NCBI GenBank assembly: GCA_010093605.1
Contig: MU004194.1
Coordinates: 1,631,392 to 1,695,391, forward strand
Direction: 5' to 3'
DNA length: 64,000 nucleotides
From: Lophium mytilinum
Lineage: Eukaryota; Ascomycota; Dothideomycetes; Mytilinidiales; Mytilinidiaceae
The first letter of the stretch is position 1; the number at the start of each line of letters is the position of its first letter. Positions 22,068 to 33,811 of this stretch are shown piece after piece. The position numbers and the translations under genes were made by a program. The notes below the pieces were generated by a model, which was not told the origin of the DNA, ran no database searches, and worked only from the letters and a program-made list of their open reading frames with translations.

Positions 22068-23715
22068 ATGGTAGCCTTCTCCGTCCTTAATCTATCTTTA
22101 AATCATACTCACACTTCCCAGGTCATCCTAGCAGCCTCAATATGCACCCGCGGCGGGAAAGCCGTCCTCTCCCGCCAATTCCGCGAAATGCAACGGTCCC
22201 GTATCGAAGCTCTCCTTGCCGCATTTCCTAAGCTCGCCGACGGCAGCACTCAGCATACCACGGCCGAGCAGGATAATGTGCGTTACGTATACCAACCTCT
22301 GGACGAACTATATATGGTCCTCATAACAAACCGGCAATCGAACATCCTGCAAGACATCAACTCGTTACACCTTTTCGCGCAGGTGGTATCCAGCATCTGC
22401 AAGAGCCTGGACGAGCGGGAGATTGTGAAGAATGCCTTCGAGCTACTATCAGCGTTCGACGAGCTCGTCACACTGGGATACAGGGAAAACCTCACGCTGA
22501 GCCAGATCAAGACCTTTCTAGAGATGGAGTCACACGAGGAGCGGATCCAGGAAATCATAGCACGCAACAAAGAGCTAGAGGCTAGTGAGGAGCGCAAACG
22601 CCGCGCCAAACAGCTCGAGATGCAACGCAAGGAGATGTCACGGAGCGGACGAGCAGCTGGTGGCGCAGGCCCCCGCGCTCCTCAGTATCCCACATACACT
22701 CCCAGCGTGCCTGCGACCGTCACAGACACCTACGAGAGCTACGAGGCGGAGAAGAAAAAGAGCAGCAAACCTCTCGTCACTCGCGGCAAAGGCATGCAGT
22801 TGGGCAAGAAGTCGAAGACCAGCTCTATGTTCGACCAGGTGGCCGGCGACCTACCCCCAGAATCGGAGCCACTCGTGCAATCACCCAAAGCGGCGCCCGC
22901 CGCTGCCCCTGCTTCAGCGCGCCCCTCGACGTCCTACGACCGCGAACCAGTGCACATCACGACATCCGAGCATATCTCCGCCCGTCTCGACCGGGAAGGC
23001 TTGCTCAAGTCGTTCGAAGTCAGGGGCGATCTGTCACTGCGCATCTCAGACGCCGCACTTACGCAAGTCAAGCTCGCGCTGGCCCTTGGGGAGACTCGCA
23101 ATGCGCAGCTAATCACGCACCCCAAAGCCGACAAGGCTGTCTTCAAAAACTCGCGCAACATCCAGCTCTCGGACACCTCCAAGGGCTTCCCCGTCAACAT
23201 GGCCATTGCCGTTGTCAAGTGGAAGCTCGCGCCGAAGCCCGAGGATGTGTCCGACCCACCCATCACATTCCGAGCGTGGGTCGAGGAGAGCGGGGGAACC
23301 TACAACATCACCCTTGAATACGAGCACAGCGGCACCGACGTGCTCAACGACGTCGCCGTCACGATCCCCTTTGCCACCGACGAACCCAACGTCAGCTCCT
23401 TCGATGCCGTGTACGAAGTCAGCGGGGACAGCCTGGAGTGGAACATTGGCACTGTCGACGAGTCAAACTCGTCCGGCAGCTTCGAGTTCGAGGCGAGTGC
23501 GGAGAGCGAGGCAGAATTCTTCCCCATGCGGATAAAGTTCTCGAAATCGAAGCCGTTTGTTGACGTTAGCGTAAGTTTTCCAGCCCTATCAAACCTACAT
23601 CATCGTACTAACTCCTTGACTATAGGTCTCCTCCGTCTCCCTCATCAGCATGGGCCAAGACATCAATTTCTCCACCGACGTCAAGTCCGTCGCCGACGTC
23701 TACGAGGTCTTATAG
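22068..23715 (+). CDS. RET2: Coatomer subunit delta
   Basis: Three exons: 22068-22070 (the ATG alone), 22122-23570 and 23626-23715, giving 513 residues, the normal length. Removing the first intron yields MVILAASICTRGGKAVLSRQ, the textbook N-terminus of delta-COP. The longin-like domain runs to about residue 140 (VRYVYQPLDELYMVLITNRQ, LHLFAQVVSSIC). It is followed by a charged helix (EERIQEIIARNKELEASEER), a linker, and a mu-homology domain from about residue 265 (HITTSEHISARLDREGLLKS) to the end (DVKSVADVYEVL). Known: delta-COP is part of the COPI coat for Golgi-to-ER transport. The donor of intron 1 sits directly after the start codon, so translation depends on correct splicing there; the next in-frame ATG is far downstream. 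Confidence 0.95.
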
Positions 23716-24102
23716 ACGCGGCCTTCCAATCTTTCTAACTATTTATGGCATCGCACTGGGGCGAATTTTGCCCCTTGACAATGTCTAACCCCTTTGTCAG
23801 TGATATGGGAGCGTAGGCATGGCGCGGGGGGCTACGAATGATTAGCGAGTGCGCATGCTGCTCTGCAAAAGGCAGTAGTCAGTGGTGTGGTAGTAGCTAG
23901 GACGTACGTTGACGAAAAACGAAAATGAAAAAGGAAAGTTCTGAACGACGAAACCATCACACTGCACTACATCTTGACCTGTTTGATCCTAATATAGCCA
24001 CGCATCGATGTTTGTTCCCTCTCGTCTTAAACAACCTGCTCCACCCGTGATTGTATGGCCTTCTGAATTTCGAAACTTTCACATCTGTCAAAAGCTGTCG
24101 CA
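23716..24102. other. 3' region of RET2, no gene seen
   Basis: Non-coding stretch up to the repeat element. Confidence 0.5.
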
Positions 24103-24573
24103 ATTTGTCGGATGCGAAATAGCACGGAATCCTCGGCTAATGTTTTTGAGCTCCGCATCACATTTTCAAAGAACCCAACCACGAATTGGAAGCTATAGTC
24201 TTCAATCTTTAATAGTATACTCTTAGTCCACAGCTTACTTAGACCCTCTAATATTAGCCTATAATATACTTAAAGAGAGGAGTTATTCTACTGCAAAGCT
24301 GGCTGCCAAGATGTGCTAAATTAGCGCGATTACAACTTGTCGCGTCTGATTGTCTCCTGCAAGCTTATACCCTAATTAAAACAGCCAATATTAGATATTA
24401 TAAGCTAAAACTTCTGGTAAAGGCTTCTTATATCTAGATAAGTATCTTAGGAGTGTTGTACACGTTGTTTAGGTCTGCGTGGTGGAGCTAGTTTTACCAC
24501 TCACAGGATTTTTGTGGTGAGAAAGCTCGAAAAGGTACGCCAAGGATTCCGTGCTATTTCGCATCCGACAAAT
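24103..24573. mobile_element. MITE-like element with 35-bp terminal inverted repeats
   Basis: The left end (24103-24137) and right end (24539-24573) are inverted copies: ATTTGTCGGATGCGAAATAG followed by CACGGAATCCT is identical, then one C/T difference, then GGC. The core of about 400 bp is A+T-rich (TATAATATACTTAAAG and similar), has no open frame and differs sharply from its surroundings. Known: short elements with long inverted ends and no transposase are MITEs, moved by a related DNA transposase. I could not settle a target-site duplication: the bases outside are GCA on the left and GGC on the right, and the inverted repeat may reach two bases further out. The family is not assigned. The A+T-rich core would fit RIP decay. 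Confidence 0.75.
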
Positions 24574-25040
24574 GGCAGAATGTTTTATGTAATCTACTCA
24601 GCTTTCATTACCGCATCCCACCTATCCCCATACTCTCGAATCAATCCCGTCTGATGAAACTTCCGTCCAGCGCAGTGCAGTCCTATCAGCTGCCATCAGC
24701 TGCCATCCTTTACACGACTTTTGATCGCAGTATACTATAATACAAGCAACTAAGCGCAGAACCATGAAGCAAACCGCCCTTGTCCCCCTTGTCCCATCAC
24801 CGTCCTTCCCCCGAGAGTCGAAAGAAACAAACAGAACAGAGCAACGCATACAGTTGTAATAATTACCCGTCCCATTCCATCCCATCGTAACCCCTTCGTG
24901 AGGGAACCGAGCAAAGACACCGTAAACCGTAGACCATGAAACCATCAGCAAGAGCGTACAACCCGCCATTGCCACCCGACCCTAGTAACTCCAATCCCTA
25001 CCATCATCCTCCCCAATCCCCCTCGAGAGAAGGAAAACCC
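24574..25040. other. Intergenic, no gene seen
   Basis: 3' side of the large F-box gene. Contains a short tandem ATCAGCTGCC pair near 24687. Confidence 0.5.
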
Positions 25041-28000
25041 TCACTCGGCCCCCGCAACCCGATCACTCGCCCTCAACACCCCCGAAAACCTCCCCTCACC
25101 GCCCCTCAAACACCCATCAAACTCCACCGCCACCGCCTCACTATCATCCTCCCACCCGGTATTCAAGAACCACGCCACATTCACCGCCGCACACTCCACC
25201 GCATCCACCTCCTGCACAATCTCGCCCATCAACGCGTCCTTGCTGCTCAGCATCGCCGGCGCGAGCGCGTTGTACCGCTTCGAGAAGAACGGGTGGCGCA
25301 GGAACGCGTGCGCGGGCTCGAGGCCCGACTCGTCGAGGTTGGCGTGCGGGAGGCGCACGTAGCCGCAGCTCACGAGTTCCAGCTCGCGGAGACTGCTCTC
25401 GCGGTCTGCGTCGGCGTGCGAGTGCGAGGAGCCAAAGTCGGCAAGGTTCTGGCCGGGGGAGATAATGTCGAGGATGTAGGGCCAGGAGCCCTCGCGGGGC
25501 TGCGTGCGGACGGCGGATTGCGCGCTGACCTGTGGTAGGGGTGGTGGCGCTTGCTGCTGTTGTTGGTGTTGCTGCACCAGCTGGTGCACCTGCTGCGCCT
25601 GCTGCTGCTGCTGTGGGGCCACGAAGCCGGGTGGGAAGCCGGGTGGGATGTGGGCTTGGAGTTGGTTCTGGACGTGGAGGTGCGCCTGGAGCTGGGCCTG
25701 CATGTTAGGGATCTGCGCTTGGGCTTGGGCGCCTTGCTGGTTCTGCAGATGGTTGATCTGGAGCTGCAGTGCTTGGATTTGGAGGGCGATGAGCTGCTGT
25801 GGTGGCCCGCCTTGTTGTGCAGCACCGTTGGGTAGTCCTAGTTGCAGGCCCGCAGCGTTCGGTTGATTGCCCACTCCATTGTTCTGCGCCGCATTGTGGG
25901 CTTGTTGCACGTTGGCCATCGCCTGGAGCTGGTTCTGGAGGTTGAAAACCCCGTTGAGGTTCTGATTGGCGTTCTGGTTGGCGTTTTGAGCGGCATTCTG
26001 GTTTGCCAGTACTCTCGGCATTGCAGTCAACGACACAGATTGGAGCGTCAGCTTTGTTAGTCGAGTCTTATCATGCTTCTTGACGAGTTCTTGCAGCGCT
26101 GGCGGGGTGACCCAACAATTCCGTAGGGTGAGCTGCTGCACATACGGGAACGAGAGCATGACGCCTCCAATTTGACTCGGGTGAAGTAGCAATGCATCAC
26201 TGCTAAGAAGCACTGGAGCTGGGAGAATGTGCTTATTCCTGGCATGTATACCCTCTGCATGCTCGCCACCCGCGGCCCAGCCGATGGTGAGGTTCTTGAT
26301 ATTCTTTCGGGGACTGATCATGTCCTTGAGTAGCTGATAGAAAGGTTCAATGGCATGCTGAGGATCAACACGTGGTGTCTCCACATATCCGGCTTCATCC
26401 TTGACCACATTCCGCCAGTCTGGAAGGACCTGAATCGTGACTGTCTTCAATTGCGGTAAGGCATCCCAGAAATCCTGGCGACAGAGTGCGGAAGCGTACC
26501 GACTAGATATTCGAGCAACATTGAGGGTGTGAACGGTCTCAAATGTTGTCGGGTTGTCCATGACAGCCAGCATATACGACGAGAGGAACGCCCGCTGTGC
26601 CCATTCAGTTTCCATGAGCCATTCTTTCTGCGCTTTCGATAACTTTGTAGGAACTATTGAGCTTCGCAGTTGAGCGACATCACTTGGCGGAGTGCTTGAC
26701 GAATATAGCACTCCCACTGAAGGAGTCGGCGTCAGAACAGGGTCAGGAACCGATGTCTCGGCGAGGGCGAGTACACTCGCTAAATCTGAATCATCCCGTC
26801 GGTCATCAACGGTGTATTCGTCCAGTGTGGCTTCAGCGACTAGGCACGGGTCTAGATAAGGGAACTTCGAAAGCATTTCCGGAACGGCGTGGGCGTCAAT
26901 GATGGGCCTCAACTCTTTGAATGGAATATTGACCGCCATTCTATACAAAGTGGCAGTCTTCAGGTCGATTCTTGCTTCGTCGTGCACTCGGTTGAGGTAA
27001 TCCCACAGCTCCTGTTGGGCCTGCTCCTTGCGATCTGGTATCTCTTTGGAGGGACCAAATACTTCCGGTTGCTTTCGGATTATTCTGGCGCGAATAGACC
27101 GATCCGGGCCTTTGAGCCAGCCAAGGCCGCTATCTAGTGAAAGTGCCAGCTCTTGAACCTTTTGCAGCATGGAGAAAGCTGTCTTCATCTTCGGTGTTTC
27201 GTCGGCAGCCAACTCAAGACCGGCGACATCATCGAATCGTCGATATTCTTCGAACGGCCATTCGTAATTGCCCCAGAAGCTAGCATGGTTTTCGGTGGTG
27301 CCTTTAAAGGGCGGCTTCGCCAGAGCTTCTATAATGATGTCAGCAGGATTCGAATAGATCGATTGTATGGTAGCAACATACCTTCGTCAACATCAAAGCT
27401 CATACCGTATTTTCGGATATGAGGCCCAAACCCACGGAATACATCCAAGCCATGGCCATTGTAGACATCGTCCCCATTGGCGTTTTTCCATGAGAGGCCC
27501 TTGTTCACTTCAATTTTGACCTTCCCCTTTCCTTTGTAGTCTGGCTTTCGGTCCTGGCCCAACATGCCATAGATTTCGGTATTGAAGGGAACCACAACAG
27601 TCCTAAAGAGGACTTGTGAGACGTGCTTGTCGAACTCGCGGGACACCAGCCTCATTGACTTGATGTCATCCCGTGAGAGATAGCTCGCAATCTCCTCAAA
27701 CATCTCTGTAGGTAGGCGTTCTTTTGGCCAGCCCGGGACATCTGGTCTCAAGTCCCACCGAGATCTCACCTTGAGCTTGAGGATCTTACTTGGGCGGATA
27801 GAGTCAAGTACGTTCAGACCTCGCCGCTTCAGCCGTGACCCATTCGAAAATTGGTCAGAGATTGGGAAATAACGCGACGGAATCTTGGAGCTGTCGCGGA
27901 TATCTGGCCACACATCTGTAGCATTCGGCTGCGCACGTTCGCTATGATAGAGCACCGCAGATACAGCACCCTTCTTCTCTAGGACGGACATAAGATCCGT

Positions 28001-29264
28001 ATTGTTCCCATCGGTTGTATCAACTTTGTCCCTCGGACGCTTCACGAAATTGTTTTCCGCGCTCCAGCGGCTGAATCTCTCTCTCATTAATTGCATGGCC
28101 TGCATTTGAGAAGGCCGCCGTGAGGTATTATTACCACGATTGGCCCCGAGAGTGACGAGGGAGTCCTCGTACTCTTGGCTGGAAAGGAAATCGTCGTATT
28201 CGTCGTCGCCATCCGATTCCGAATCGGCCCAGGGTCCTGAACGGTATAACCTGGCTGAATCGCGTGAAGTCTGCGAAGGAGCCATCTGACGAGGCGGTGG
28301 ATTAGTCCAGTCAGCCTGGGACAGTTCGTCCAGATCATTGAGGTAGTTTCCGTTATACCCCTGGCCTAAATGTGAAGAGCTGTTGCCAAGAATTGAAGGA
28401 GAGTTGTAAGCGCCGGTGGAGTTAGGTAGAATACGGTCGGAACGACGTTGGCCGTAGGTGAAATCTGGGAAGTCAGGACGCTGAACGGTGCCACGCTCTC
28501 CGGTGAGTGAACCAAACGTGCCACCCTGCGAGAGAGAGCGCGGCACATGATTCTCGCCTGCGCTGCCGATTCGTCGATGCACCCGCGAACGGCGAGGTGA
28601 AAGGGTATGAATGTTTGGCGCTGTCGGTGAATTTGGGCCTCCTCGCAGTCCATTTCCAAGTAGTCCGGATCCGGGCAGCGGGGGAGAAAAACCAAAGAGA
28701 CTGCTCCGCGTGTTTCGGTGAGTTCCACTGTTTGTAGCCATCACGCCCGTTGGCGCCGCATTCTCATCGTGCAGGGTTTGCGACGAAGACATACTAGAGC
28801 TTCCCAGGCCCGCAGTCTCAGATAGGTATATCATGTCATCTTCAATCGGGAAATTTGGGGGGAGGAAGTGATTGCGGCGACGGCGCCGGGGCGTAGATCG
28901 TGGAGGTGTCATATTGTCTGAAGCTGGGGCAGTGTCGTTGTTGTTTGCTTGCGCGAGCCCACCTGATAGAGGCTCGCTGTGGTTGAAGGCGATGAGAGCA
29001 TTGAGAGCCTATAGACTGAGATATTAGCAGGCTATCAATGTACGATGAGATCATGTGAAGCACGATAACTCAAATGTAGGGTGATGATGATATAGGCAAC
29101 AAATCGTAGGGACTTACCTCGTCGTCAAGGTCGACCTCGCGGTCGTCCCGATCGCTATTGCTAAGATCACTGTTTGTCTCGAATCGCACCAGCCTGGGAT
29201 GCGAAGACTGGTCGGACTGCCTTCCAGCGGGAATGCGCCGGGCCCTCAAACGCCTCTCGGACAT
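25041..29264 (-). CDS. Large polyQ F-box protein
   Basis: Three exons: 29264-29118, 29008-27382 and 27328-25041, joined at GAG|GTAAGT and GAAG|GTATGT, giving 1353 residues. The first 450 residues are Ser/Arg-rich and disordered, with basic runs (TPRRRRRNHF) and acidic runs. An F-box lies near residues 457-500 (LPTEMFEEIASYLSRDD, MRLVSREFDKHVSQ). A long leucine-rich region follows (IRKYGMSFDVDE, LKTVTIQVLPDW, VQQLTLRNCWVTPPALQELV). Residues about 940-1150 are Asn/Gln-rich: repeated NQNAN and QNQLQA units and runs of five glutamines. The C-terminal 150 residues return to LRR-like sequence. Known: F-box proteins choose substrates for SCF ligases. The Gln-rich insert splits the repeat domain and could mediate self-association (inferred). 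Confidence 0.8.
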
Positions 29265-29876
29265 GGCGAAGGCTGCTCAAGACAGGTAGCTCTTGGAGGG
29301 GTAGATGTGGTGATGTATGCGGCTCAAGTTGGCGGGAACGTGAGGGGAGACCATGGGCCAGGTCGAAGTAGGGACAGATGCAACGACGGGGACAGCCGAG
29401 TCATGAAAACGGGTGGCTTGCCGTCACAAAGCAGGCCGTGGTGTTGCGTTTGTTGTTTGTTCGACTCGCTCGCCGAGCTACGTCGTTGCTTCAACCTCAG
29501 AAAGAGCAGTCCGAGCGCCCCGCGTTCTAATTTTCTCTTCCCTGCGCCGAGGTTCACTACGTGTATTTATATATACATAATTAGAGATTCGATCCGACTT
29601 TTCTTATACGCAGTAGACAGCTAATGGTATTTTCAGAGTGCTAGAATCGCAGCGCGCAGGGGTTGCTCAATGCTCAGCAGGCGTAGCCGATCCCGCGCAA
29701 GTTCAACAACAACTACCTAGGTGTTAGCATGTGGGGTGAGGGTGATGGCATGATGAGATAGTGTTAAGATAAATTTGACAGCGTCAAGGACGACTCTATC
29801 TTTGAGTCAAACGCCCAGCTTCATGCATTAGATAGACCCTAAAAACAGAACGACAGACTCTGACTTCCGCGACGCA
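29265..29876. promoter_or_regulatory. Promoter region of the large F-box gene
   Basis: Holds a TATA-like run TATATATAAATA on the minus strand (about 29564-29574), roughly 300 bp before the ATG. Otherwise nothing recognised. Confidence 0.35.
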
Positions 29877-31619
29877 TCACCGGAGCCCATACGCGAAGAC
29901 ATCATGACTATACAGCGGCCTGCCGTGCGCATCCTCTTCATCCAAGGTGTCTTCTCTGGCCGTCTCGCTAGCTAGGTACTCCAAAAACTCCCTGAAATTG
30001 CCGAAAGTCTGCATCTTGGCTGCTTGCGGACACCACGAGATGATCAGCCACTCCAGCTCGTCGCTCCCTTCTTTACTGCCATACGCAGCGTTGAGGCATT
30101 CCATGAACTTCTTCTTCGTTTCTTCGTCTGACTCTTCGTATGTCGCCCACAATATCTCACGGGCCACCTGGACCACTTCTGGCTCAACCATCCAGACCAA
30201 TACTGTCTCGGGGTCGCCCGCGTTGATTAGCACGGTGTGATCAAATGGTGGCCAGCGCGTTTTGATCGGGAGGCCTGGGATGTTGGTCAAGTCGATGCCC
30301 TCCTCCTCCCATTCCTGTTGGTGTTCCTGGGCATCGTAGATGCGTACAGCGTCGGTGCCGCTGAGCTCTGGCTCGCCAAAGAACCCATTCCACCACTGGT
30401 TCAATCCGTTGCTCACTAACAGGAACTCTTTAAAGTCGGCAGGGAGGCCGGACTTACATCCTAGCTGCCTTTCCAGCGCCGTGACCTGCTCAGCGGAGGC
30501 GGGTTCGCGGATAATCGTGGTGGGAGGGTTGTCCGGGTCGTAGTCTGTCTCTTCCCAGATGGCATTTTTGAGGGTATTGTCGTTACATATCTGAACGAGC
30601 TCTTTCATCGACTTATCCTCGTAAGGTCGCCGTAATGGGCCGTCGTCAATCCTCTTCTGGAACGCCTTCTGTACCTTCTCTCCAAATGCCCGGACTTTCT
30701 TGTCATCAAGCCCGAGATCTTGCGCCACGACTTTGTCTTTCAACATACTCCATGCTAGCCTCGACTTTGATAGATCCCGGTACATGGTATGGAAATTGCC
30801 CGCAATTGTCTTCAGAATCTCTTGCGCCTTGTCTTTACGGCCCTGAAATATAGCGAGGTCCAGCGCGGCCGCATAATCGTCAGGGCGTAACGTCGCACTC
30901 CCCCAAACTGCTGCTTTGGCATATCCTTGGGCCGTCTCGAGTAGCTTCTCTAGCCCTCCCTCCTCTTTGTGGGTGTCTCGTTTCCATATGAGCCTCTCAT
31001 TTTCCAGTTTTGCGAGGTACCTCGGTGTGCGCTCCTCAGCCGGGATGGTGGGTGGCCATGAGTTCGTTGCTTCCCACGCAAAGTACAGGCCAGGACTCCA
31101 GGAGGCTCTGCATGTGCTGTTGAAGTCGGCGGTGATGTTGAACAGTGAGGTGGCGATGTCGATGTACCCTAGCAGAGCAAACTCCAGGGCAATGTCGGTG
31201 CAATTCCGCGCCACGTCCCAGGTAACCTTCTCTATCAGCGTCTGATGGGCATCGAACTTCCGACCCATTTTGAATGCCATCTCGGCGAGCTGGGGAATGC
31301 CCTCGGTAATAAAGCAGGTAGAGTGATCGCTAGCAGGGAACAAAAGCCTTGTCACAATCAGACAGGATGTCTCGAGGCAGTCCAGGAAAGCAGAGGAACG
31401 GTGGGGCACTCGATAGCTCTCTTCTACGGCGGGGCCCTCCCGGGGGTAATTAAACCTAGGACCCCACTGTGGGCATGACTCGATGGGCACAGACGGACGC
31501 GACTGGTACGGATGTCCATCAATTGCTGGAAACCTTACGTAGCTTCGTCCCAAAGTTGGGCCGCAAACAGAGCCTGTGCCGGTGCCTCTGCGCGTCTCAT
31601 TGATTGCCCACACGACCAT
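29877..31619 (-). CDS. SUKH (Smi1/Knr4-like) domain protein
   Basis: Uninterrupted frame of 580 residues from ATG 31619; the frame is open further upstream but without ATG. Residues about 110-330 form helical repeats (LAEMAFKMGRKFDAHQTLIE, IALEFALLGYIDIATSLFN, YAAALDLAIFQGRKDKAQEI). The SUKH domain begins near residue 375 with SAEQVTALERQLGCKSGLPA and continues DFKEFLLVSNGLNQWW. Conserved acidic and aromatic positions follow (DAVRIYDAQEHQQEW, HTVLINAGDPETVLVW). Known: fungal Smi1/Knr4 proteins link cell-wall synthesis with signalling; bacterial relatives are immunity proteins. Here the domain is C-terminal after a helical region, an arrangement seen in uncharacterised filamentous-fungal proteins. 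The first 100 residues read poorly (PQWGPRFNYPREGP) and may include an undetected intron, so the true start is unsure. Confidence 0.72.
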   Translation of the reverse strand: MVVWAINETRRGTGTGSVCGPTLGRSYVRFPAIDGHPYQSRPSVPIESCPQWGPRFNYPREGPAVEESYRVPHRSSAFLDCLETSCLIVTRLLFPASDHSTCFITEGIPQLAEMAFKMGRKFDAHQTLIEKVTWDVARNCTDIALEFALLGYIDIATSLFNITADFNSTCRASWSPGLYFAWEATNSWPPTIPAEERTPRYLAKLENERLIWKRDTHKEEGGLEKLLETAQGYAKAAVWGSATLRPDDYAAALDLAIFQGRKDKAQEILKTIAGNFHTMYRDLSKSRLAWSMLKDKVVAQDLGLDDKKVRAFGEKVQKAFQKRIDDGPLRRPYEDKSMKELVQICNDNTLKNAIWEETDYDPDNPPTTIIREPASAEQVTALERQLGCKSGLPADFKEFLLVSNGLNQWWNGFFGEPELSGTDAVRIYDAQEHQQEWEEEGIDLTNIPGLPIKTRWPPFDHTVLINAGDPETVLVWMVEPEVVQVAREILWATYEESDEETKKKFMECLNAAYGSKEGSDELEWLIISWCPQAAKMQTFGNFREFLEYLASETAREDTLDEEDAHGRPLYSHDVFAYGLR

Positions 31620-33811
31620 CACCGGCAGCAGAGAGGGGTTCGGGTGCTCCTCAGTGTCTTCGGCAGGCGAAGCCGTAACATTCACCGGCCCTCCCGCGCG
31701 GTACCGTGGTGCTGGACTTGCCGTCCCGATCGTGGGAGGCTATCGAGGGCCAGAGGCGGGCGTGCTGGCAGTGTGGCACAGGCTGGAAGGCTTGATAACT
31801 TCGCATTTAGAGTTTGTGGTGCATGAATGGGGTTTACGCAATACTCATCCGGGTCGAGCTTGGGCAGACAATTGGCTGCAGCAGGCAAGGCTGATGGAGG
31901 AAGTCGGGAGGCCCCGAAAGAGAGCCCGTAAGCGCTGCTGGGCCAAACTCAAAATACCGTCTTGGGTGTTCGCCCCGATAGCACAGCCCACAATGGCGCG
32001 CCACATGCCGATAGTGTGCATATTGAGGCTGTTGAGAGTCTCCAAATGCACGACAGAGCAAGTGGTGCTGTGGAGGCTTTCATGACTACGGCGTGGAAAA
32101 GCTTACGGGTGTGTGAGGTTGACGTCGTTCTCCAGAACCGAGCGTCACCGATCATGCAAGTCAAGCTGCACCACCCAGCTCCACACGGGCTAGCGATATT
32201 CGCCATGCTTCAAGGGCACGCGGCGACCTGCGGGGAACAGACCACATGTCGCCACGATCCAAGGGTCGCCGCGGAGGCTGGGTTCAGGGGTACTTCACCG
32301 CTCGCCGGGTTCGCTCTGAACATCCTCCACCATTATACTTGGCGTTGTACGTACACCTGGGCAGCAAGACACATGCAAATTATTCCCGGAAGTCTGTCTT
32401 CAATATCGCAAGCTGCTGACACCAACTCCGTTTGCTTCATGCTTAGATTTGCAACATAGATTTCTAGTATTCTTCGGCTCCTTGGCGTCCGATTGTTATA
32501 CATAACCATAAGCCTTCGCCTACTTCTTTTTCTCACACCTCCTAGCTCCTAAGTAGCCCTACTTCCACCTAGCAAGTAAGGTATGCTACGGGTCAACGGT
32601 GTGCACGCTTTGACACCGTTAGGGACATATTTAACACCAGGATACCCAGCCTTAAAAGCAACTTGGGCCTTCTTTTGACCATGAAGAAAGCATCGAGGAC
32701 CCTTTGAATTCACGGTAACTCGGTCCTTTTTTCCACCGTTAAACAACATGGCAAAGATGAAATCCGATGTATAGTAAAAACAACTACAACCTTCTCTTGT
32801 TATACCATTCCATATATATCAACATTCACATCATCCACCCAATCCCACTCTCGCAATCCCCACCACCCAGCCCCAACACCATCTCAAAAGCAAGCCTACC
32901 CCAGCACCTCCACTCAGGATCCTCCTCTCTACCGGGGCCTACTGCACACATCGACGAGCCCCATGTCCCCCTACACGCACTTCCATCCGACGGCTTTGCC
33001 CAATCCCATATGACTCGCGGCAGATCATACCATACCTACCCTCCTCCGACCCACTCGTAGCCCAACCCCGCTACTGCACCACCCATCCGTCGCCGAATCA
33101 TCCCAAATCCCCCCGAACCCAGCCTCTCACCGACCTTTTAACGGACCCGTTACTTAGTACATACATTCCCCCACACAAAACAAGTCACGCCTTGCGTAAA
33201 TACCGTAGAACCCCGGGCTCCAACCCTCACATTATAAAATGTCTATTCACCCACCGCATAACGTTCAAGACCTGACGACCGTTCGTACCTACAAAAAGCG
33301 TCACCGGAAACACCGTTCTTACTCGCTATGAGCGTTCACGTTCAATATTGCCCGAACTAAGCGTAACGTTAGCGCCAGGTCTCAGGACTCAGACACGCTA
33401 TCCATTCATTTCATTCTCCACAAACCCCATTTTTGTATGTAGCACACTCAAGAAAAAAAAGAAGAACAAGAAGATAGGATAGATAGGGCTTCTCGCGTAA
33501 AAGAAAAAGTGGTATATCAGCCGCTCCATCCAAACACCGCTCCCCCACTCCCAACCTCCCTCCGCATTCAACGCCCTCCCTTCCATTTTGGATATCCCTT
33601 CCCTCCCATTCCATTTTTCAACCCGCCCTCGCTCAATGTACAGGAAAACAAATGTCTGCTAGAAGCGCTCACTGAAACTCACAAACCCGCCATACTGTCC
33701 CTTTTTCAAAACCCAGAGGAGTGTGACTCTTCCTAGCTGGTATAAGAATCGAATTTCTCCGATCGCATACACCCCTCTCTTTTTTTTCTTCTCTCCATCC
33801 CTGATCTGCTT
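31620..33811. other. 2.2-kb gene-poor region
   Basis: G+C-rich up to about 32300, then pyrimidine-rich. Open frames occur on both strands (plus 31576-32085 and 31962-32459, minus 32549-32749), but none has a recognisable motif, splice pattern or start context. I see no supportable gene; a decayed gene at 31700-32300 cannot be excluded. Confidence 0.45.

Noticed and set aside
25504-25866. Plus-strand Cys/Trp-rich frame of 120 codons
   Set aside because: Created by reading the reverse of CAG/CAA glutamine repeats; no start context or known cysteine pattern.
31576-32085. Plus-strand 169-codon frame opposite the SUKH gene start
   Set aside because: No domain, no splice logic, and it overlaps the 5' end of a better-supported gene.
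32549-32749. Small basic minus-strand frame that might encode a secreted peptide
   Set aside because: No hydrophobic signal sequence and too few cysteines; no further support.
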